From an uncultured Solirubrobacterales bacterium (GTDB lineage: Bacteria > Actinomycetota > Thermoleophilia > Solirubrobacterales > 70-9): a stretch of DNA of 64,000 bases. The notes beneath the pieces were generated by a model. The model saw nothing but the letters and a program-made list of their open reading frames with translations. It was not told the origin of the DNA and ran no database searches. The stretch is from assembly GCA_903933815.1 (NCBI GenBank), contig CAIZLN010000057.1, positions 18,596 through 82,595 on the forward strand. Direction: 5' to 3'. Positions 41,879-51,398 of this stretch are shown here, piece by piece (position 1 is the stretch's first letter; each line of letters starts with the position of its first letter). A program made the translations under genes and the position numbers.

Positions 41879-42556
41879 ATGCTGGTCAGGGCAGTCGCTG
41901 ACGAAGAGGAGGCCGCCCGCACGGCCGCTGCGCTCATCGAGGTTACCGCCGCCGAGGCGATCGCTGAACGGGGCTGTTTCAACTTCGCGGTCAGTGGGGG
42001 CAGGACGCCGTGGAAGACCCTGGAGCTTCTGTCGGACGGTGGTATGGACTGGTCACGCACCAATCTCTTCCAGGTCGATGAACGCCTCGCTCCGACTGGC
42101 AGCCCCGAGCGTAATCTCACCCACCTGGTCCTGAGCCTGCCGCTCGCGTGCCAGGTCGCCATCCGGCCGATGCCGGTCGGGGCTGCAGATCCTGATTCAG
42201 CTTCCCTGGAATACGAGGATTCGCTCCCTGAAAGGTTTGATCTGATTCACCTCGGGCTGGGGCCGGACGGACACACGGCATCGCTCATCCCCGGGGATCC
42301 TGTGCTCGAGGTGGACGACCGTGATGTTGCCCTGACCACCGGTGAATATCAGGGCACCCGGCGCATGACGCTTACCTACCCCGCAATCAATCGCGCCCGG
42401 AAACTGCTCTTTTTGGTCACCGGCGACGAGAAGTCAGAGGCCCTCCGGAAGCTGCTGGCCGGAGACCATTCGATACCGGCCGGCCGGGTTACCGGCAAGG
42501 TCTCGTTCCTGGTCACGGACCTGCCGGTTACGGAAGGCGAACTTGCCGGGAGCTAA
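41879..42556 (+). CDS. pgl: 6-phosphogluconolactonase
   Basis: 225 residues of the SugarP-isomerase-like lactonase family: FNFAVSGGRTPWKTLELLS, RTNLFQVDERLAPTGSPERN, LIHLGLGPDGHTASLIPGDP and TLTYPAINRARKLLFLVTGDEK. It opens 6-phosphogluconolactone between the Zwf and Gnd steps. It follows gnd by 6 bases and precedes a K+ channel gene by 4, so one transcript probably covers gnd-pgl and the two transport genes. Confidence 0.94.
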   Translation: MLVRAVADEEEAARTAAALIEVTAAEAIAERGCFNFAVSGGRTPWKTLELLSDGGMDWSRTNLFQVDERLAPTGSPERNLTHLVLSLPLACQVAIRPMPVGAADPDSASLEYEDSLPERFDLIHLGLGPDGHTASLIPGDPVLEVDDRDVALTTGEYQGTRRMTLTYPAINRARKLLFLVTGDEKSEALRKLLAGDHSIPAGRVTGKVSFLVTDLPVTEGELAGS

Positions 42557-42560
42557 CCGG

Positions 42561-43247
42561 ATGGCCGGGAGATACGGCGCTGCGCTGCTGCTGCTGATCG
42601 TGGCTCTCGTCTACACGATGGCCGTGCAGGAGGGCGAGTGGCGGGTCATTGCTGCCATGGCGCTGCAAGGACTGGCGCTGGTGGCGGTCCTGCGCGCCTC
42701 GCGGACCGATTCGAGACTGGTCTGGGCGCTGACAGCGTTTTTTGTTTTCCTTTTTATCGCCGGAGTCGTCGATGCGATATTCGTCGCTGCGGACGAACCC
42801 GGTTTTGTCCGGGTGAGCATTCTTGCCATTGTGCTCGGAACGCTGCCGGTGATCGCGTTCGGGCTTGTGCGGCAGGTAAAGGCCGAGCAAAAAATCACGG
42901 TACAGACGATGATGGGCGTACTCTGCGCCTACCTGCTGATCACGACCGTTTTCGCTTACTCCTATGCGGTGCTCGGTGAGTTCGGCGACGGGCCGTTCTT
43001 CTCTCAGGGCGAGCAGTGGAACCAGGTAAGCGACTACCTCTACTACAGCCTGATTACGATCACCACGGTCGGCATGGGGGATCTCACGCCTGCCACTCAG
43101 GTGGGTCGCTCACTGACGGCAGCCGAGGCCTTGGTCGGGCAGATCTACATGGTCACCGTGGTTGCGGTGATCGTCTCCAATCTCGGACGCTCCAGCGCCC
43201 CGAAAGTGTCTGACCAGGCTTCCCGGCCGGACAGAGAGAAGGGTTAA
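42561..43247 (+). CDS. Two-pore-helix K+ channel (Ion_trans_2) membrane protein
   Basis: 228 residues from the ATG at 42561. About six hydrophobic segments, then a pore helix and filter SLITITTVGMGDLTPATQVG, ending in an inner helix (IYMVTVVAVIVSNLG) and a short polar tail. TVGMGD is a variant of the TVGYGD K+ selectivity filter with Met in place of Tyr. No RCK or cyclic-nucleotide domain is attached. The ATG follows GGGAG at the end of pgl; a TTG at 42543 would overlap pgl. Placed with an antiporter gene 8 bases downstream, it suggests a small cation-homeostasis pair. Confidence 0.85.
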   Translation: MAGRYGAALLLLIVALVYTMAVQEGEWRVIAAMALQGLALVAVLRASRTDSRLVWALTAFFVFLFIAGVVDAIFVAADEPGFVRVSILAIVLGTLPVIAFGLVRQVKAEQKITVQTMMGVLCAYLLITTVFAYSYAVLGEFGDGPFFSQGEQWNQVSDYLYYSLITITTVGMGDLTPATQVGRSLTAAEALVGQIYMVTVVAVIVSNLGRSSAPKVSDQASRPDREKG

Positions 43248-43254
43248 TCCGTCG

Positions 43255-45057
43255 GTGGATGAGGTTCTGCTCGGCCTTTCGCTCGTAGTAGTACTTTCGA
43301 TTCTCGCCCGGCTCTTCGGCTCGCTGGTCGGTGTCCCAGCGATCATCCCGCTGCTTGTCGTAGGGGTGCTCGCCGGTGTCTCGTTCACCGACATCATCAA
43401 CCCCACCGCATTGCTGGGAGATGCTCTCTCCCCGGTGGTGCAGATCGCCGTCGGCATCATCTTGTTCGAAGGTGCCCTCAGGCTGAAGCGGGAGGAACTG
43501 GGTGAAGGGGTCCGCTCGGCCGTAGTCCGTCTGCTGACCTTCGGAGTCGTGGTCACATGGCTGCTCGGATCTCTCGCCGTAGAGATGCTGTTCGATGTTC
43601 CGCTGGAGATCGCGGTGCTGATCGGAGCGATCCTGATTGTCTCCGGACCGACCGTGGTCCTGCCGATCCTCGACTTCATCGCGCCGGAAGCCAAGGTGCG
43701 TTCGGTCCTGAAATGGGAAGGGATACTGGTTGATCCCATAGGGGCGATCATCGCCGTCGTGATCTTCGGTTCGATCGCAGAGGGAGGCGGTCAGCCGGTC
43801 TTCGAGGTGTTCGAAATGGTCCGTTCGCTTGGCACCGGAATCGTCGCCGGTGTCGCGGGAGCGCTCCTGCTCATGCCCGTTCTCGCCTCGCGGCACCTTT
43901 CCGGCCGCGACAAGGTCGCCGCGACGCTGATGATGGTCGTCGCCAGCTTTGTAGCTTCCGAGGCGCTGTTCGAGGACTCCGGGCTGGTTGCAGCAATCGT
44001 GATGGGCGTCGCCCTGGCCAATCAGCAACGGGTCCGGATCGACTACATCACCGAGTTTCAAGAGACCCTGGTTCCCCTGCTCATCGGGATCCTGTTCGTT
44101 TTGCTGGCCTCCGAGGTGGAGGTCTCCGAGGTGGTCGACCTCGGACTGCCGGTGCTCGCTCTGATTCTGATCCTGGTTCTGGTTGTGCGGCCGATCGCCG
44201 TCGCAGGACTTGCCGGACTGGGCTTCAGCCGTCAGGAGCGGGTCTTCTTTTCCGCGATGGCACCACGCGGCATCGTCGCCGCTTCAACCGCCTCGGCCTT
44301 CGCCCTGAGGCTTGGTGAACAAGGTGTTGAAGGCGCCGGCATGATTGTTCCGATCGTCTTTGCCGTGATCGCCGCGACGGTCTTCATCTATGGCTTCGGC
44401 ACCCCACCGCTGGCTCGCTTTCTCGGCCTGTCTGGAACACAACCACCGTCCCTGCTTCTGGTCGGAGCTCCGCGATGGGGGCTGGCCATGGGCTCGGCTC
44501 TCACTGCGGGCGGTGCGTCGGTCGGGGTCTGGGCTGAAGATGAAGCCACAAAGGTTGCCATCCGGCGGGCGGGCCTGATCACATTCGACGGCCCACTCGA
44601 CCCCGAGGCGGTTTCCACGGGGGAAGCTTTCGGCGAACTCGCGGCGGTCGCCCTGGTCAGCGACGACGACACCCTCAATCAGGTTCTCTCCTGGGAGATC
44701 ACTGAGGGCCACGAGCCGGTAGAGGTGTACCGGCTGCGAGCATCCTCGGCTTCGACGCCGATTGCTGCGAACCAGGCCAGGCTCCTGTTCCATGACGTCG
44801 GGGATGCCGCGGAACTCGAGCAGCGCATGGATGCCGGGCAGCAGATGGTCCTGCTCAAGCGGGGAGAGGCCCCACCTGACGGCACGGTCGCCGTGGCTTC
44901 CATCAGGCATGCCGGCAGGAGGGGGAGCTCGACCATCAGGCTTGCGTCCGACCACGGTGGCCGGTTGCACCATCCCGACTCGAGCGTGGTCGCCCTGGGT
45001 CCATCCAGCGCTTTTCGAGACGCACGGACCCGGACAGAGGAGCCGGTTTCAGCCTGA
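43255..45057 (+). CDS. CPA-type cation/proton antiporter with C-terminal nucleotide-binding-like domain
   Basis: 600 residues from a GTG. The first 390 hold about 12 membrane helices typical of NhaP/CPA1 exchangers: VGVPAIIPLLVVGVLAGV, VGIILFEGALRLKREEL, ILIVSGPTVVLPIL and KWEGILVDPIGAIIAVVIFG with the ion-binding Asp, then FFSAMAPRGIVAASTASAFALRL. The C-terminal 200 residues (PSLLLVGAPRWGLAMGSALTAGGASVGVWAED) look like a Rossmann/RCK-N regulatory module. It exchanges Na+ or K+ for protons. The start is 8 bases after the channel gene, and the stop overlaps the convergent gene by 9 bases. Confidence 0.88.
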   Translation: MDEVLLGLSLVVVLSILARLFGSLVGVPAIIPLLVVGVLAGVSFTDIINPTALLGDALSPVVQIAVGIILFEGALRLKREELGEGVRSAVVRLLTFGVVVTWLLGSLAVEMLFDVPLEIAVLIGAILIVSGPTVVLPILDFIAPEAKVRSVLKWEGILVDPIGAIIAVVIFGSIAEGGGQPVFEVFEMVRSLGTGIVAGVAGALLLMPVLASRHLSGRDKVAATLMMVVASFVASEALFEDSGLVAAIVMGVALANQQRVRIDYITEFQETLVPLLIGILFVLLASEVEVSEVVDLGLPVLALILILVLVVRPIAVAGLAGLGFSRQERVFFSAMAPRGIVAASTASAFALRLGEQGVEGAGMIVPIVFAVIAATVFIYGFGTPPLARFLGLSGTQPPSLLLVGAPRWGLAMGSALTAGGASVGVWAEDEATKVAIRRAGLITFDGPLDPEAVSTGEAFGELAAVALVSDDDTLNQVLSWEITEGHEPVEVYRLRASSASTPIAANQARLLFHDVGDAAELEQRMDAGQQMVLLKRGEAPPDGTVAVASIRHAGRRGSSTIRLASDHGGRLHHPDSSVVALGPSSAFRDARTRTEEPVSA

Positions 45058-47427
45058 TTCGTTCTTTTTGCCGGGCTCGGCTCGGCGGAAGAAATCGACC
45101 CATCGGTCGCAGATCTCCGACATCGGCACCAGCTCGCGAGGACCGGGTCGCGTCAGGGCGATCCGTCCGAGCTTGGTTTCGCGGGAGTAGCCGGTGATCC
45201 GCTGGATGAACGAGGGCCTCGCGGTGCGTACCGTGAATCTGACCGGACCGGTGCGACTGACCTCCACCTGCCCTGCGGGGCGGAACTGACCGAAGCTGGC
45301 GGTAGACAGGTTTGAGATCCGCTGGCCATCGATCGATGGTTCCAGCTCGCGATTGAGTCCGGGGGCCTTCAGGGTCAGGCCGTCAGGGGAGAGGTACTGA
45401 ATCGACACTCGCCAGGACCCGGCGTCGAGCGCCAGCGTCTGGCTCGCGCTACCTCCAGGGGCGATCTCGTTGTCGGGGGTCCACTCATCAAAGCGTCCGA
45501 GCACCGTCTCGGGCAACAGCACGGCCTGACCTTCGATACCTGAGTAGTAGCGCCCGCCTTCGTTCTGGCAGTCGACCAGCTTCGCGGGCAGCGGTGCTTC
45601 TTTGAGCGTCGGCCGGTCGAACACCTTGCCGGTACGACGCCACAGCTTGAAGGCACTGGTTTCCCCGGCAAGCTCGAACGCCGGAGGTGGCTTGCTGGTG
45701 AAGCCGGCGGCCGTCGTGACCACGTAGTCGTGGCTGTTGAGGGTTTCAGCATCGAAGGAATCAAAGTCGACAATGCTCTGGCCGGAGTCGCCTCCGAAGG
45801 GCTTGCGGCGGTCGGCTTTGACGTCCGGTTCGGGCAGGTCTTCCAGCGGCAGGCTCACGTCGGCTCCGGGGAAGTAATACGCACCGAACCTGTCCTGGTC
45901 GGCGTACAGGACCTTGCTTCCGGCCACCACCTCCTGAAACGCGATGAGCTCACCGGCGCGACCCGGCGGCGGGACCGATGCATCCCTGAGAACCAGCAGG
46001 CTTGAAGCCGCAGCCAACCCTACGAACACTGCAGCAAACGAGTACCAGCCGACCCTCGTCGCTTTCCGGGTGGATTCGGACCCGGCGGGGGTTGTCTGAC
46101 CGGCTCCCGTCGGTGGTCCGCTCAACAGGGCCGTGAGGACGACGACCATGACTATCGGTGAGCTGATCACCAGTGCCTTGGCAAGCGAGTAATCACCGAC
46201 CCAGGGAAGAGAGAGGAGGTAGAACACGACACAGGCGATCAGGGCCATCGGGTAGACCGACCTGGGCTGCCGGTACCACCACCACAGTGCCATCAGCACG
46301 GCAGATATCGCCACTGCGGTCATCAGGCCCGGCATCGGCGTGGAGAAGTTGCTGTTGAGGCGGTAGTCGGGACTCAGCCAGACTCCGACCGCTTCGACTG
46401 CGGAGACCGGGCCGAAGGCATCGCTGCCGGCGACAACCTTGAAGGCCTCTCCGAAGCCAAATGGTCCGAGGAACGCGAGCGCTGCCACCAGAAGCACCGC
46501 CGCGACAGATCCCGCTGCGACCAGGGGTCGCCTGAAGAACGCAATCACCTTCGCCAGGCTGATCTGACTTCGGAAAGCGGGATCCGAGAGCAGCCAGGTG
46601 ATTGTCACCGCCGCCGGAAAGGCCAGTCCGGGGAAGCTGTAGGTGAGCACAATCCCGGCGAGCAGAACCAGGATTGGCGCGGTCAGCCGGAGCCTCGCCC
46701 GGTGTGAGGCCGGGAAAGGAGACATCGAAGGCAAAATGATCGTGAAGGCGAGAAGGAACATCGCGGCAGCGACTTCCTTGAATGCCGCCTGGGCGAAGTA
46801 GGAGGCCATCAGGTAGGTCATGGCAACCATCACTGCAGCCAGAAGCCTTCGCCCCGGTGCCAGCTTTCCGAGGGCCGGCCAAGCTGTCATTGCGGTCAGG
46901 GCAGGAAGCGCCACCAGCAGTCCGATGAAGGCCGGGCCCAGGTCAAGGCGGGGGAGGGAGCTGAGCGCGGCGACCAGGCCATGAGGCCCGAGCGGGTAGC
47001 CGATGCTCGGCTCGGTCCCGAAATCGGAGATCAGCGACTGCGCCCACGCCAGGTGAAGGGCAAGGTCGTTGTTGTAGCCCATACCCAGAAGCCCCCAGCG
47101 ACCGGAAACAAGAAATGGCACAGCCGTGAGGAGGGTGGTGATCAGAATCGCCACCCAGAGTTGAGGTGGGCCCGGCAGTCGCCTGGTGGAAGGCTTGCGG
47201 AGCCAGAAAACAGAGACCGCAACCAATGCCACGAGGCCAAGCACCAGAGTCACCCGGCTGCCGGGGATGCGGGCCAGCAGGCCCTCCACGGCCACAAGGG
47301 CCGCAAAGCCGACGGCCGGCTCTATTCCAGCCCACCGCTCCCGTCCGCTGGCAGCCATGATCGCCCGCCCGATCAGCAGTGACAGCCCGAATACCAGCAC
47401 TGCGGCGAGGTAAGTCTGGACCAGCAT
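45049..47427 (-). CDS. Large polytopic membrane protein, GT-C glycosyltransferase-like, with extracytoplasmic C-terminus
   Basis: 792 residues. The first 470 contain about 12-13 membrane helices with loops such as GMGYNNDLALHLAWAQSLISD, whose Asp and His near the first external loop recall GT-C enzymes. The remaining 320 residues are soluble and beta-rich, with DRFGAYYFPGADVSLPLEDL and a carbohydrate-binding-like ending. No DXD motif is certain. GT-C enzymes take polyprenyl-phosphate sugars and build wall polysaccharide or glycoproteins, which is a possible role. No neighbouring wall genes support it. It ends in an overlap with the convergent antiporter gene and follows the MBL gene by 4 bases. 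Confidence 0.6.
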   Translation of the reverse strand: MLVQTYLAAVLVFGLSLLIGRAIMAASGRERWAGIEPAVGFAALVAVEGLLARIPGSRVTLVLGLVALVAVSVFWLRKPSTRRLPGPPQLWVAILITTLLTAVPFLVSGRWGLLGMGYNNDLALHLAWAQSLISDFGTEPSIGYPLGPHGLVAALSSLPRLDLGPAFIGLLVALPALTAMTAWPALGKLAPGRRLLAAVMVAMTYLMASYFAQAAFKEVAAAMFLLAFTIILPSMSPFPASHRARLRLTAPILVLLAGIVLTYSFPGLAFPAAVTITWLLSDPAFRSQISLAKVIAFFRRPLVAAGSVAAVLLVAALAFLGPFGFGEAFKVVAGSDAFGPVSAVEAVGVWLSPDYRLNSNFSTPMPGLMTAVAISAVLMALWWWYRQPRSVYPMALIACVVFYLLSLPWVGDYSLAKALVISSPIVMVVVLTALLSGPPTGAGQTTPAGSESTRKATRVGWYSFAAVFVGLAAASSLLVLRDASVPPPGRAGELIAFQEVVAGSKVLYADQDRFGAYYFPGADVSLPLEDLPEPDVKADRRKPFGGDSGQSIVDFDSFDAETLNSHDYVVTTAAGFTSKPPPAFELAGETSAFKLWRRTGKVFDRPTLKEAPLPAKLVDCQNEGGRYYSGIEGQAVLLPETVLGRFDEWTPDNEIAPGGSASQTLALDAGSWRVSIQYLSPDGLTLKAPGLNRELEPSIDGQRISNLSTASFGQFRPAGQVEVSRTGPVRFTVRTARPSFIQRITGYSRETKLGRIALTRPGPRELVPMSEICDRWVDFFRRAEPGKKNESG

Positions 47428-47431
47428 CTGT

Positions 47432-48172
47432 TCAGTAGCGATCTGCGGCGGTGAGCAGCGTGGTCGTCAGGTCATCACCGGTCAGGGGCTCAGCGTGGCC
47501 GGTCAGCACGGTTGCCGGCCCGAGTGCGGCCAGCTTCCGGACAGATTCCTTGGCCTGCTGGTGGTCCCAGGCCCAGGCTGGGTGGGGGACGCTCGCTTCT
47601 CCGGCCGGAAGTGCCTTCAGACGGGCTGAATCAACCACATAGATGGTGTCGCTGACCAGCGCTACCCGGTCGCTCTCTCGCCAGAGTCCGATCAGCCCCG
47701 GGGCATGACCCGGAAAGTGGATCACCTCGAAGCCGGCCACGCGGTCACCTTCCTCCACTGTCCCGGCAATCTCGACCGCTCCGCCGTCCCACCACCGCAT
47801 CAGTATCGGGTAGAGCATCCGGACCGGGGCGACCTCAAGCATGGACAGGTCCATGTAGGGAGCAAGTGAAGCCGCTGAAGTCGCGTCGGCAATCTCGTCC
47901 GGGTGACACCAGACAGGAACCCCGAGCTTCGGTGCGGTGCCACGATGGTCCGCATGGCCGTGGCTCAGGACGACCCGGTCTATCCCGCCGAACTCCCGGG
48001 CGACCCTGCGGTTCGCCCGCAACATCGAGCGCGTGCCGGCATCGAATTGCACCACCTCACCATCTGGTCCGCGCACGAAATACACGTTCATTCCCCCGCG
48101 CAGGTCTCCGCGCAGCAGAAAGACTCCGTCCGCGACCTCCTCCAGTCCTTCAGGTGTCGGTGGAAAGCTCAT
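47432..48172 (-). CDS. MBL-fold metallohydrolase
   Basis: 246 residues from the ATG at 48172 (MSFPPTPEGLEEVADGVFLL). The metallo-beta-lactamase pattern is complete: LSHGHADHRG (HxHxDH), HFPGHAPGLIGL (third His), ALVSDTIYVVD (Asp) and VLTGHAEPLTGDD (last His). A two-zinc or iron hydrolase of unknown substrate; glyoxalase-II-like, lactonase and RNA-processing members share the pattern. It reads just ahead of the large membrane protein (4 bases). Divergent from a 52-codon ORF. Confidence 0.87.
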   Translation of the reverse strand: MSFPPTPEGLEEVADGVFLLRGDLRGGMNVYFVRGPDGEVVQFDAGTRSMLRANRRVAREFGGIDRVVLSHGHADHRGTAPKLGVPVWCHPDEIADATSAASLAPYMDLSMLEVAPVRMLYPILMRWWDGGAVEIAGTVEEGDRVAGFEVIHFPGHAPGLIGLWRESDRVALVSDTIYVVDSARLKALPAGEASVPHPAWAWDHQQAKESVRKLAALGPATVLTGHAEPLTGDDLTTTLLTAADRY

Positions 48173-48190
48173 TCTTCTAGGCTGGTGCTG

Positions 48191-48349
48191 ATGCCCACGA
48201 ACTGGAAAGTCCTGATGGTCGTGATCACTGTGTCTCTCGTCGCCTCTGTGGTGATAGGAAGTTACAGGCTTGTATCGACACCCGTTGAACTGTTCGGGGC
48301 GAACTTCGAGGGGCTCCCGAAGTCGGAGTTCCCGCGAGAGCAGCCTTGA
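48191..48349 (+). CDS. Small single-pass membrane protein, hypothetical
   Basis: 52 residues from the ATG at 48191: one membrane helix (VLMVVITVSLVASVVIGSYRLV) then a short exported tail TPVELFGANFEGLPKSEFP. No family is recognised. It begins 18 bases from the divergent MBL start and ends about 80 bases before a universal stress gene. The composition is protein-like, with the hydrophobic run flanked by Lys and Arg, but a 52-codon frame could still be chance. Confidence 0.45.
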   Translation: MPTNWKVLMVVITVSLVASVVIGSYRLVSTPVELFGANFEGLPKSEFPREQP

Positions 48350-48430
48350 AGCGTTCATGCGTAGCGCACAGTAGGCAGCATCCTGCGGCGGTAGGGTGAT
48401 TCAACTGAAGCCAAACGAATACGGAGACCG

Positions 48431-48880
48431 ATGCCTCTCTTCACCCGAATAGTCGTAGGGACCGATGGGTCCGATTCAGCCCGTGAGGCCGTTCGCCAGG
48501 CTGCCGAGATAGCCAGGCTCACCGAGGCCGCTCTGGACGTGGTCAGCGCCTTCGAACCGGTACCAAAGCGTCGGGTAGAGGCAGAGCGTGAAGGCGCGCC
48601 AGCCGACGTTCAGCATGAATTCGGCCCCCGTGAAGATGTCAACTTCGCGCTCGACAGCGCTGCGTCCACGGCTCGTGATGTGGGGGTGGAAACCACCCCG
48701 CACGCGATGGACGGTGACCCGGCCGACGCAATTCTTCAGGTTGCCGAGCAGGTCGGCGCAGATCTGATCGTGGTGGGAAACAAGGGAATGACCGGTGCCC
48801 GCCGCTTTCTGCTCGGTTCGGTACCGAACAAGGTTTCTCATCACGCCGACTGCAGCGTGATCATCGTCCGTACCACCTGA
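48431..48880 (+). CDS. Universal stress protein (UspA family)
   Basis: 149 residues, complete. The start MPLFTRIVVGTDGSDSAREAV holds the conserved Asp of the nucleotide site. The end has VGADLIVVGNKGMTGARRFLLGSVPNKVSHHADCSVIIVR, with the G-2x-G-9x-G(S) motif of ATP-binding Usps. A soluble cytoplasmic dimer likely to act in stress survival; targets unknown. It contrasts with the Usp fragment at 18394-18600, where only the C-terminal portion is left. A GGAGA site precedes the ATG. Confidence 0.93.
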   Translation: MPLFTRIVVGTDGSDSAREAVRQAAEIARLTEAALDVVSAFEPVPKRRVEAEREGAPADVQHEFGPREDVNFALDSAASTARDVGVETTPHAMDGDPADAILQVAEQVGADLIVVGNKGMTGARRFLLGSVPNKVSHHADCSVIIVRTT

Positions 48881-48908
48881 GCCGACCCCCGGAATCGCGG
48901 CTGTGAGT

Positions 48909-50315
48909 TCAGCCCGTCAGCAGCAAACCGGAGTTTGTTGCCCGGCCCAGGTCAATTATTCCGGCGCCGAAACCTGAAGCGGGATTACTGGCTGCATAGG
49001 CAGGCATTCTTGCTGTGCCAAGCAGTCTTTCCCTTACCTTCAGGGGGCCGCGGCCGTCCTTCAGCACATCGCTGGCCAGCACCATCGCCGCTCCCGCTGA
49101 AACATGAGCAGCTGCCATTGAAGTACCACTCCAGATGTTCTCGATCCCGAACCAGCGCGGATCGCGGGCGACCATGGCGACCTGAAGGATTCCCCGGTTG
49201 GCGGCGGAGAAGGGACAGTCCGCACGCTGGGCTCCGCCGCCTGGGGCGACTATGTCGATTTCCGGATCCTCGAAACTGTAGGTGGCAAGACAGCCCGATT
49301 CGGTCGTTCCCCCGACCGCGATTACACCGGGCGAGGTAGCCGGCGGTGACGGACAGGTCTGGGATCCGACATTGCCAGCGGATCCGACCAGAACCACTCC
49401 CTTGTTGAAGGCGTAGAGCAGTGCCGAGTCAAGCGCCGGAATCGAGGTACCGCAGGCAAAGTTGAGTGACATGTTGATCACGTCTGCTCCGTTGTTGGCC
49501 GCCCAGCGGATCCCACGAATGATGTTGTAGGTGCTGCCGAAGCCGTTCGGGTCGATGACCCTGACCGGGATGATTCTCGCGCCGTAAGCGATGCCGGTGA
49601 GGCCCAGGCCATTGTTGGTCGCCTGAGCGATCGTTGCGGCGATGTGGGTGCCATGTCCGTTCAGGTCGAGCGGGAACCTGTCGTTCTGGACGAAGTCGTA
49701 GCCGGGGAGGAAGGTTCGCGGACTGAAGTCCGGATTCCTGCGGAACCCGCGGCCAAAGTCCCGGTAAGCCACGCCGCTGTCGAGCACGGCCACCCGCACC
49801 CCCTTGGCGCCGGCCCTACCGGCCTGTCTGAGGTTCTGCCAGGCACGGATCACGTTCGCTCCCCCGCGTGACTGGAGGCTGTTCGAGGCCGAGTCCGGGC
49901 TGCAGAGGCTGAAGCAGGGCAGCAGGTTCCACTGGCGCTTCTGCCACCCGGCCCGGCCACCGGTTTTCGGCGGGTTCATTCCGGGGTCATCCGGAATCCA
50001 CCGGGAAATACGGGCGATGTAGTTCGGGCTGGCAGAGATGATCCCGGGCCGCTCTTCAAGCACCTCGGCCACAGACTCTTCGTCAGATGTCACGGGCACC
50101 GGGATCACTTCGGGAGCCGCGCCCCTGCTGAACTGGACCAGCACCTGCCCCTGAACGTAATCCTCGCCAGGCAGGGTCAGCTGACCGGCAGCCGGTCCTG
50201 GTGCGGCCGTCTCGGCGGCGGGGGAGCCCGATGGCTGCCAGGCCGGAAGCAGGAGCAGCGCAGCCACGGAGGCGAGCAGATAGAGGGTGCGGGATTTCAA
50301 AGTGGTTCGAATCAT
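48909..50315 (-). CDS. Secreted subtilisin-like serine peptidase (S8)
   Basis: 468 residues from the ATG at 50315. A signal peptide spans about 8-34. A propeptide-like region follows (GEDYVQGQVLVQFSRGA to ISASPNYIARIS, the I9 inhibitor pattern). The catalytic domain has Asp179 (VAVLDSGVAYRD), His221 (LNGHGTHIAATIAQA) and a Ser in WSGTSMAAAHVSAGAAM. Six or more Cys in the domain suggest disulfides, fitting an exported enzyme. The zymogen is probably cleaved after the propeptide. It is divergent from tadA. No attached binding domain, and the substrate is unspecified. Confidence 0.93.
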   Translation of the reverse strand: MIRTTLKSRTLYLLASVAALLLLPAWQPSGSPAAETAAPGPAAGQLTLPGEDYVQGQVLVQFSRGAAPEVIPVPVTSDEESVAEVLEERPGIISASPNYIARISRWIPDDPGMNPPKTGGRAGWQKRQWNLLPCFSLCSPDSASNSLQSRGGANVIRAWQNLRQAGRAGAKGVRVAVLDSGVAYRDFGRGFRRNPDFSPRTFLPGYDFVQNDRFPLDLNGHGTHIAATIAQATNNGLGLTGIAYGARIIPVRVIDPNGFGSTYNIIRGIRWAANNGADVINMSLNFACGTSIPALDSALLYAFNKGVVLVGSAGNVGSQTCPSPPATSPGVIAVGGTTESGCLATYSFEDPEIDIVAPGGGAQRADCPFSAANRGILQVAMVARDPRWFGIENIWSGTSMAAAHVSAGAAMVLASDVLKDGRGPLKVRERLLGTARMPAYAASNPASGFGAGIIDLGRATNSGLLLTG

Positions 50316-50385
50316 GACGGGCCGCGCCACCAGGGCCCGACACCCATAGAACACCTCCGAACCCTCATAGTTTCTGGTTTCGTAG

Positions 50386-50859
<474 letters not shown>

Positions 50860-51000
50860 GCCCGTCAGCGAGTCTGGCGGAATACGGACGATTCCACGGT
50901 CATCTGACAATCGGCTGCGGCTGCAATCACAAGGTCTTCTTTGGAGCTGTAATGGTTGTAGGCCGTTCCGGGGCCTTGGCCCCGGAACTCCTCAGCTCAA

Positions 51001-51089
51001 CGGAGAGGGTGGGATTCGAACCCACGAGACGAGAGATCCCGCCCACGCGAGTTCCAGTCGCGCTCCTTAAGCCACTCGGACACCTCTCC
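51001..51089 (-). tRNA. tRNA-Ser(GGA)
   Basis: Cloverleaf on the minus strand: acceptor GGAGAGG / CCTCTCC with discriminator G, anticodon stem CGCGA / TCGCG around loop CTGGAAC (anticodon GGA), a long variable arm, and T-loop GGTTCGAATCCC. No CCA is encoded. Class II length (89 nt) fits serine. Confidence 0.95.
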
Positions 51090-51268
51090 GGAAAAAGGCA
51101 GGGTATCCGAACGCAGCGTTTCGTCTCCGGCCCACCAGGATCTTCATAAGTTCCTGGTCTGCCTCCGGTGCTCACTGACGCCGGGGTCAACCTTGCTGAT
51201 TTGCGAAGTACGTGCGTGAAGTCGAGCTGGCACGAAACCTTCACGGACCGCTAGCCTTCACTGGCCCC

Positions 51269-51355
51269 GGAGGGGTGCGAGAGTGGTTGAATCGGGCAGT
51301 CTCGAAAACTGTTGTGCGTTTAGGCGTACCGTGGGTTCGAATCCCACCCCCTCCG
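51269..51355 (+). tRNA. tRNA-Ser(CGA)
   Basis: Plus-strand class II tRNA, 87 nt: acceptor GGAGGGG / CCCCTCC with discriminator G, anticodon stem GCAGT / ACTGT around loop CTCGAAA (anticodon CGA), extended variable arm, and T-loop GGTTCGAATCCC. No CCA is encoded. It is opposite in direction to the tRNA-Ser(GGA) 180 bases away; that interval shows no gene. Confidence 0.95.
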
Positions 51356-51398
51356 TTAGGCAGTACCCCGCGCTGAACCTCTAGGGGCCGGGTCCGCA

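Noticed and set aside
50860..51000. Short plus-strand ORFs before the tRNA genes
   Set aside because: They run through the tRNA-Ser sequence and have no protein-like features.
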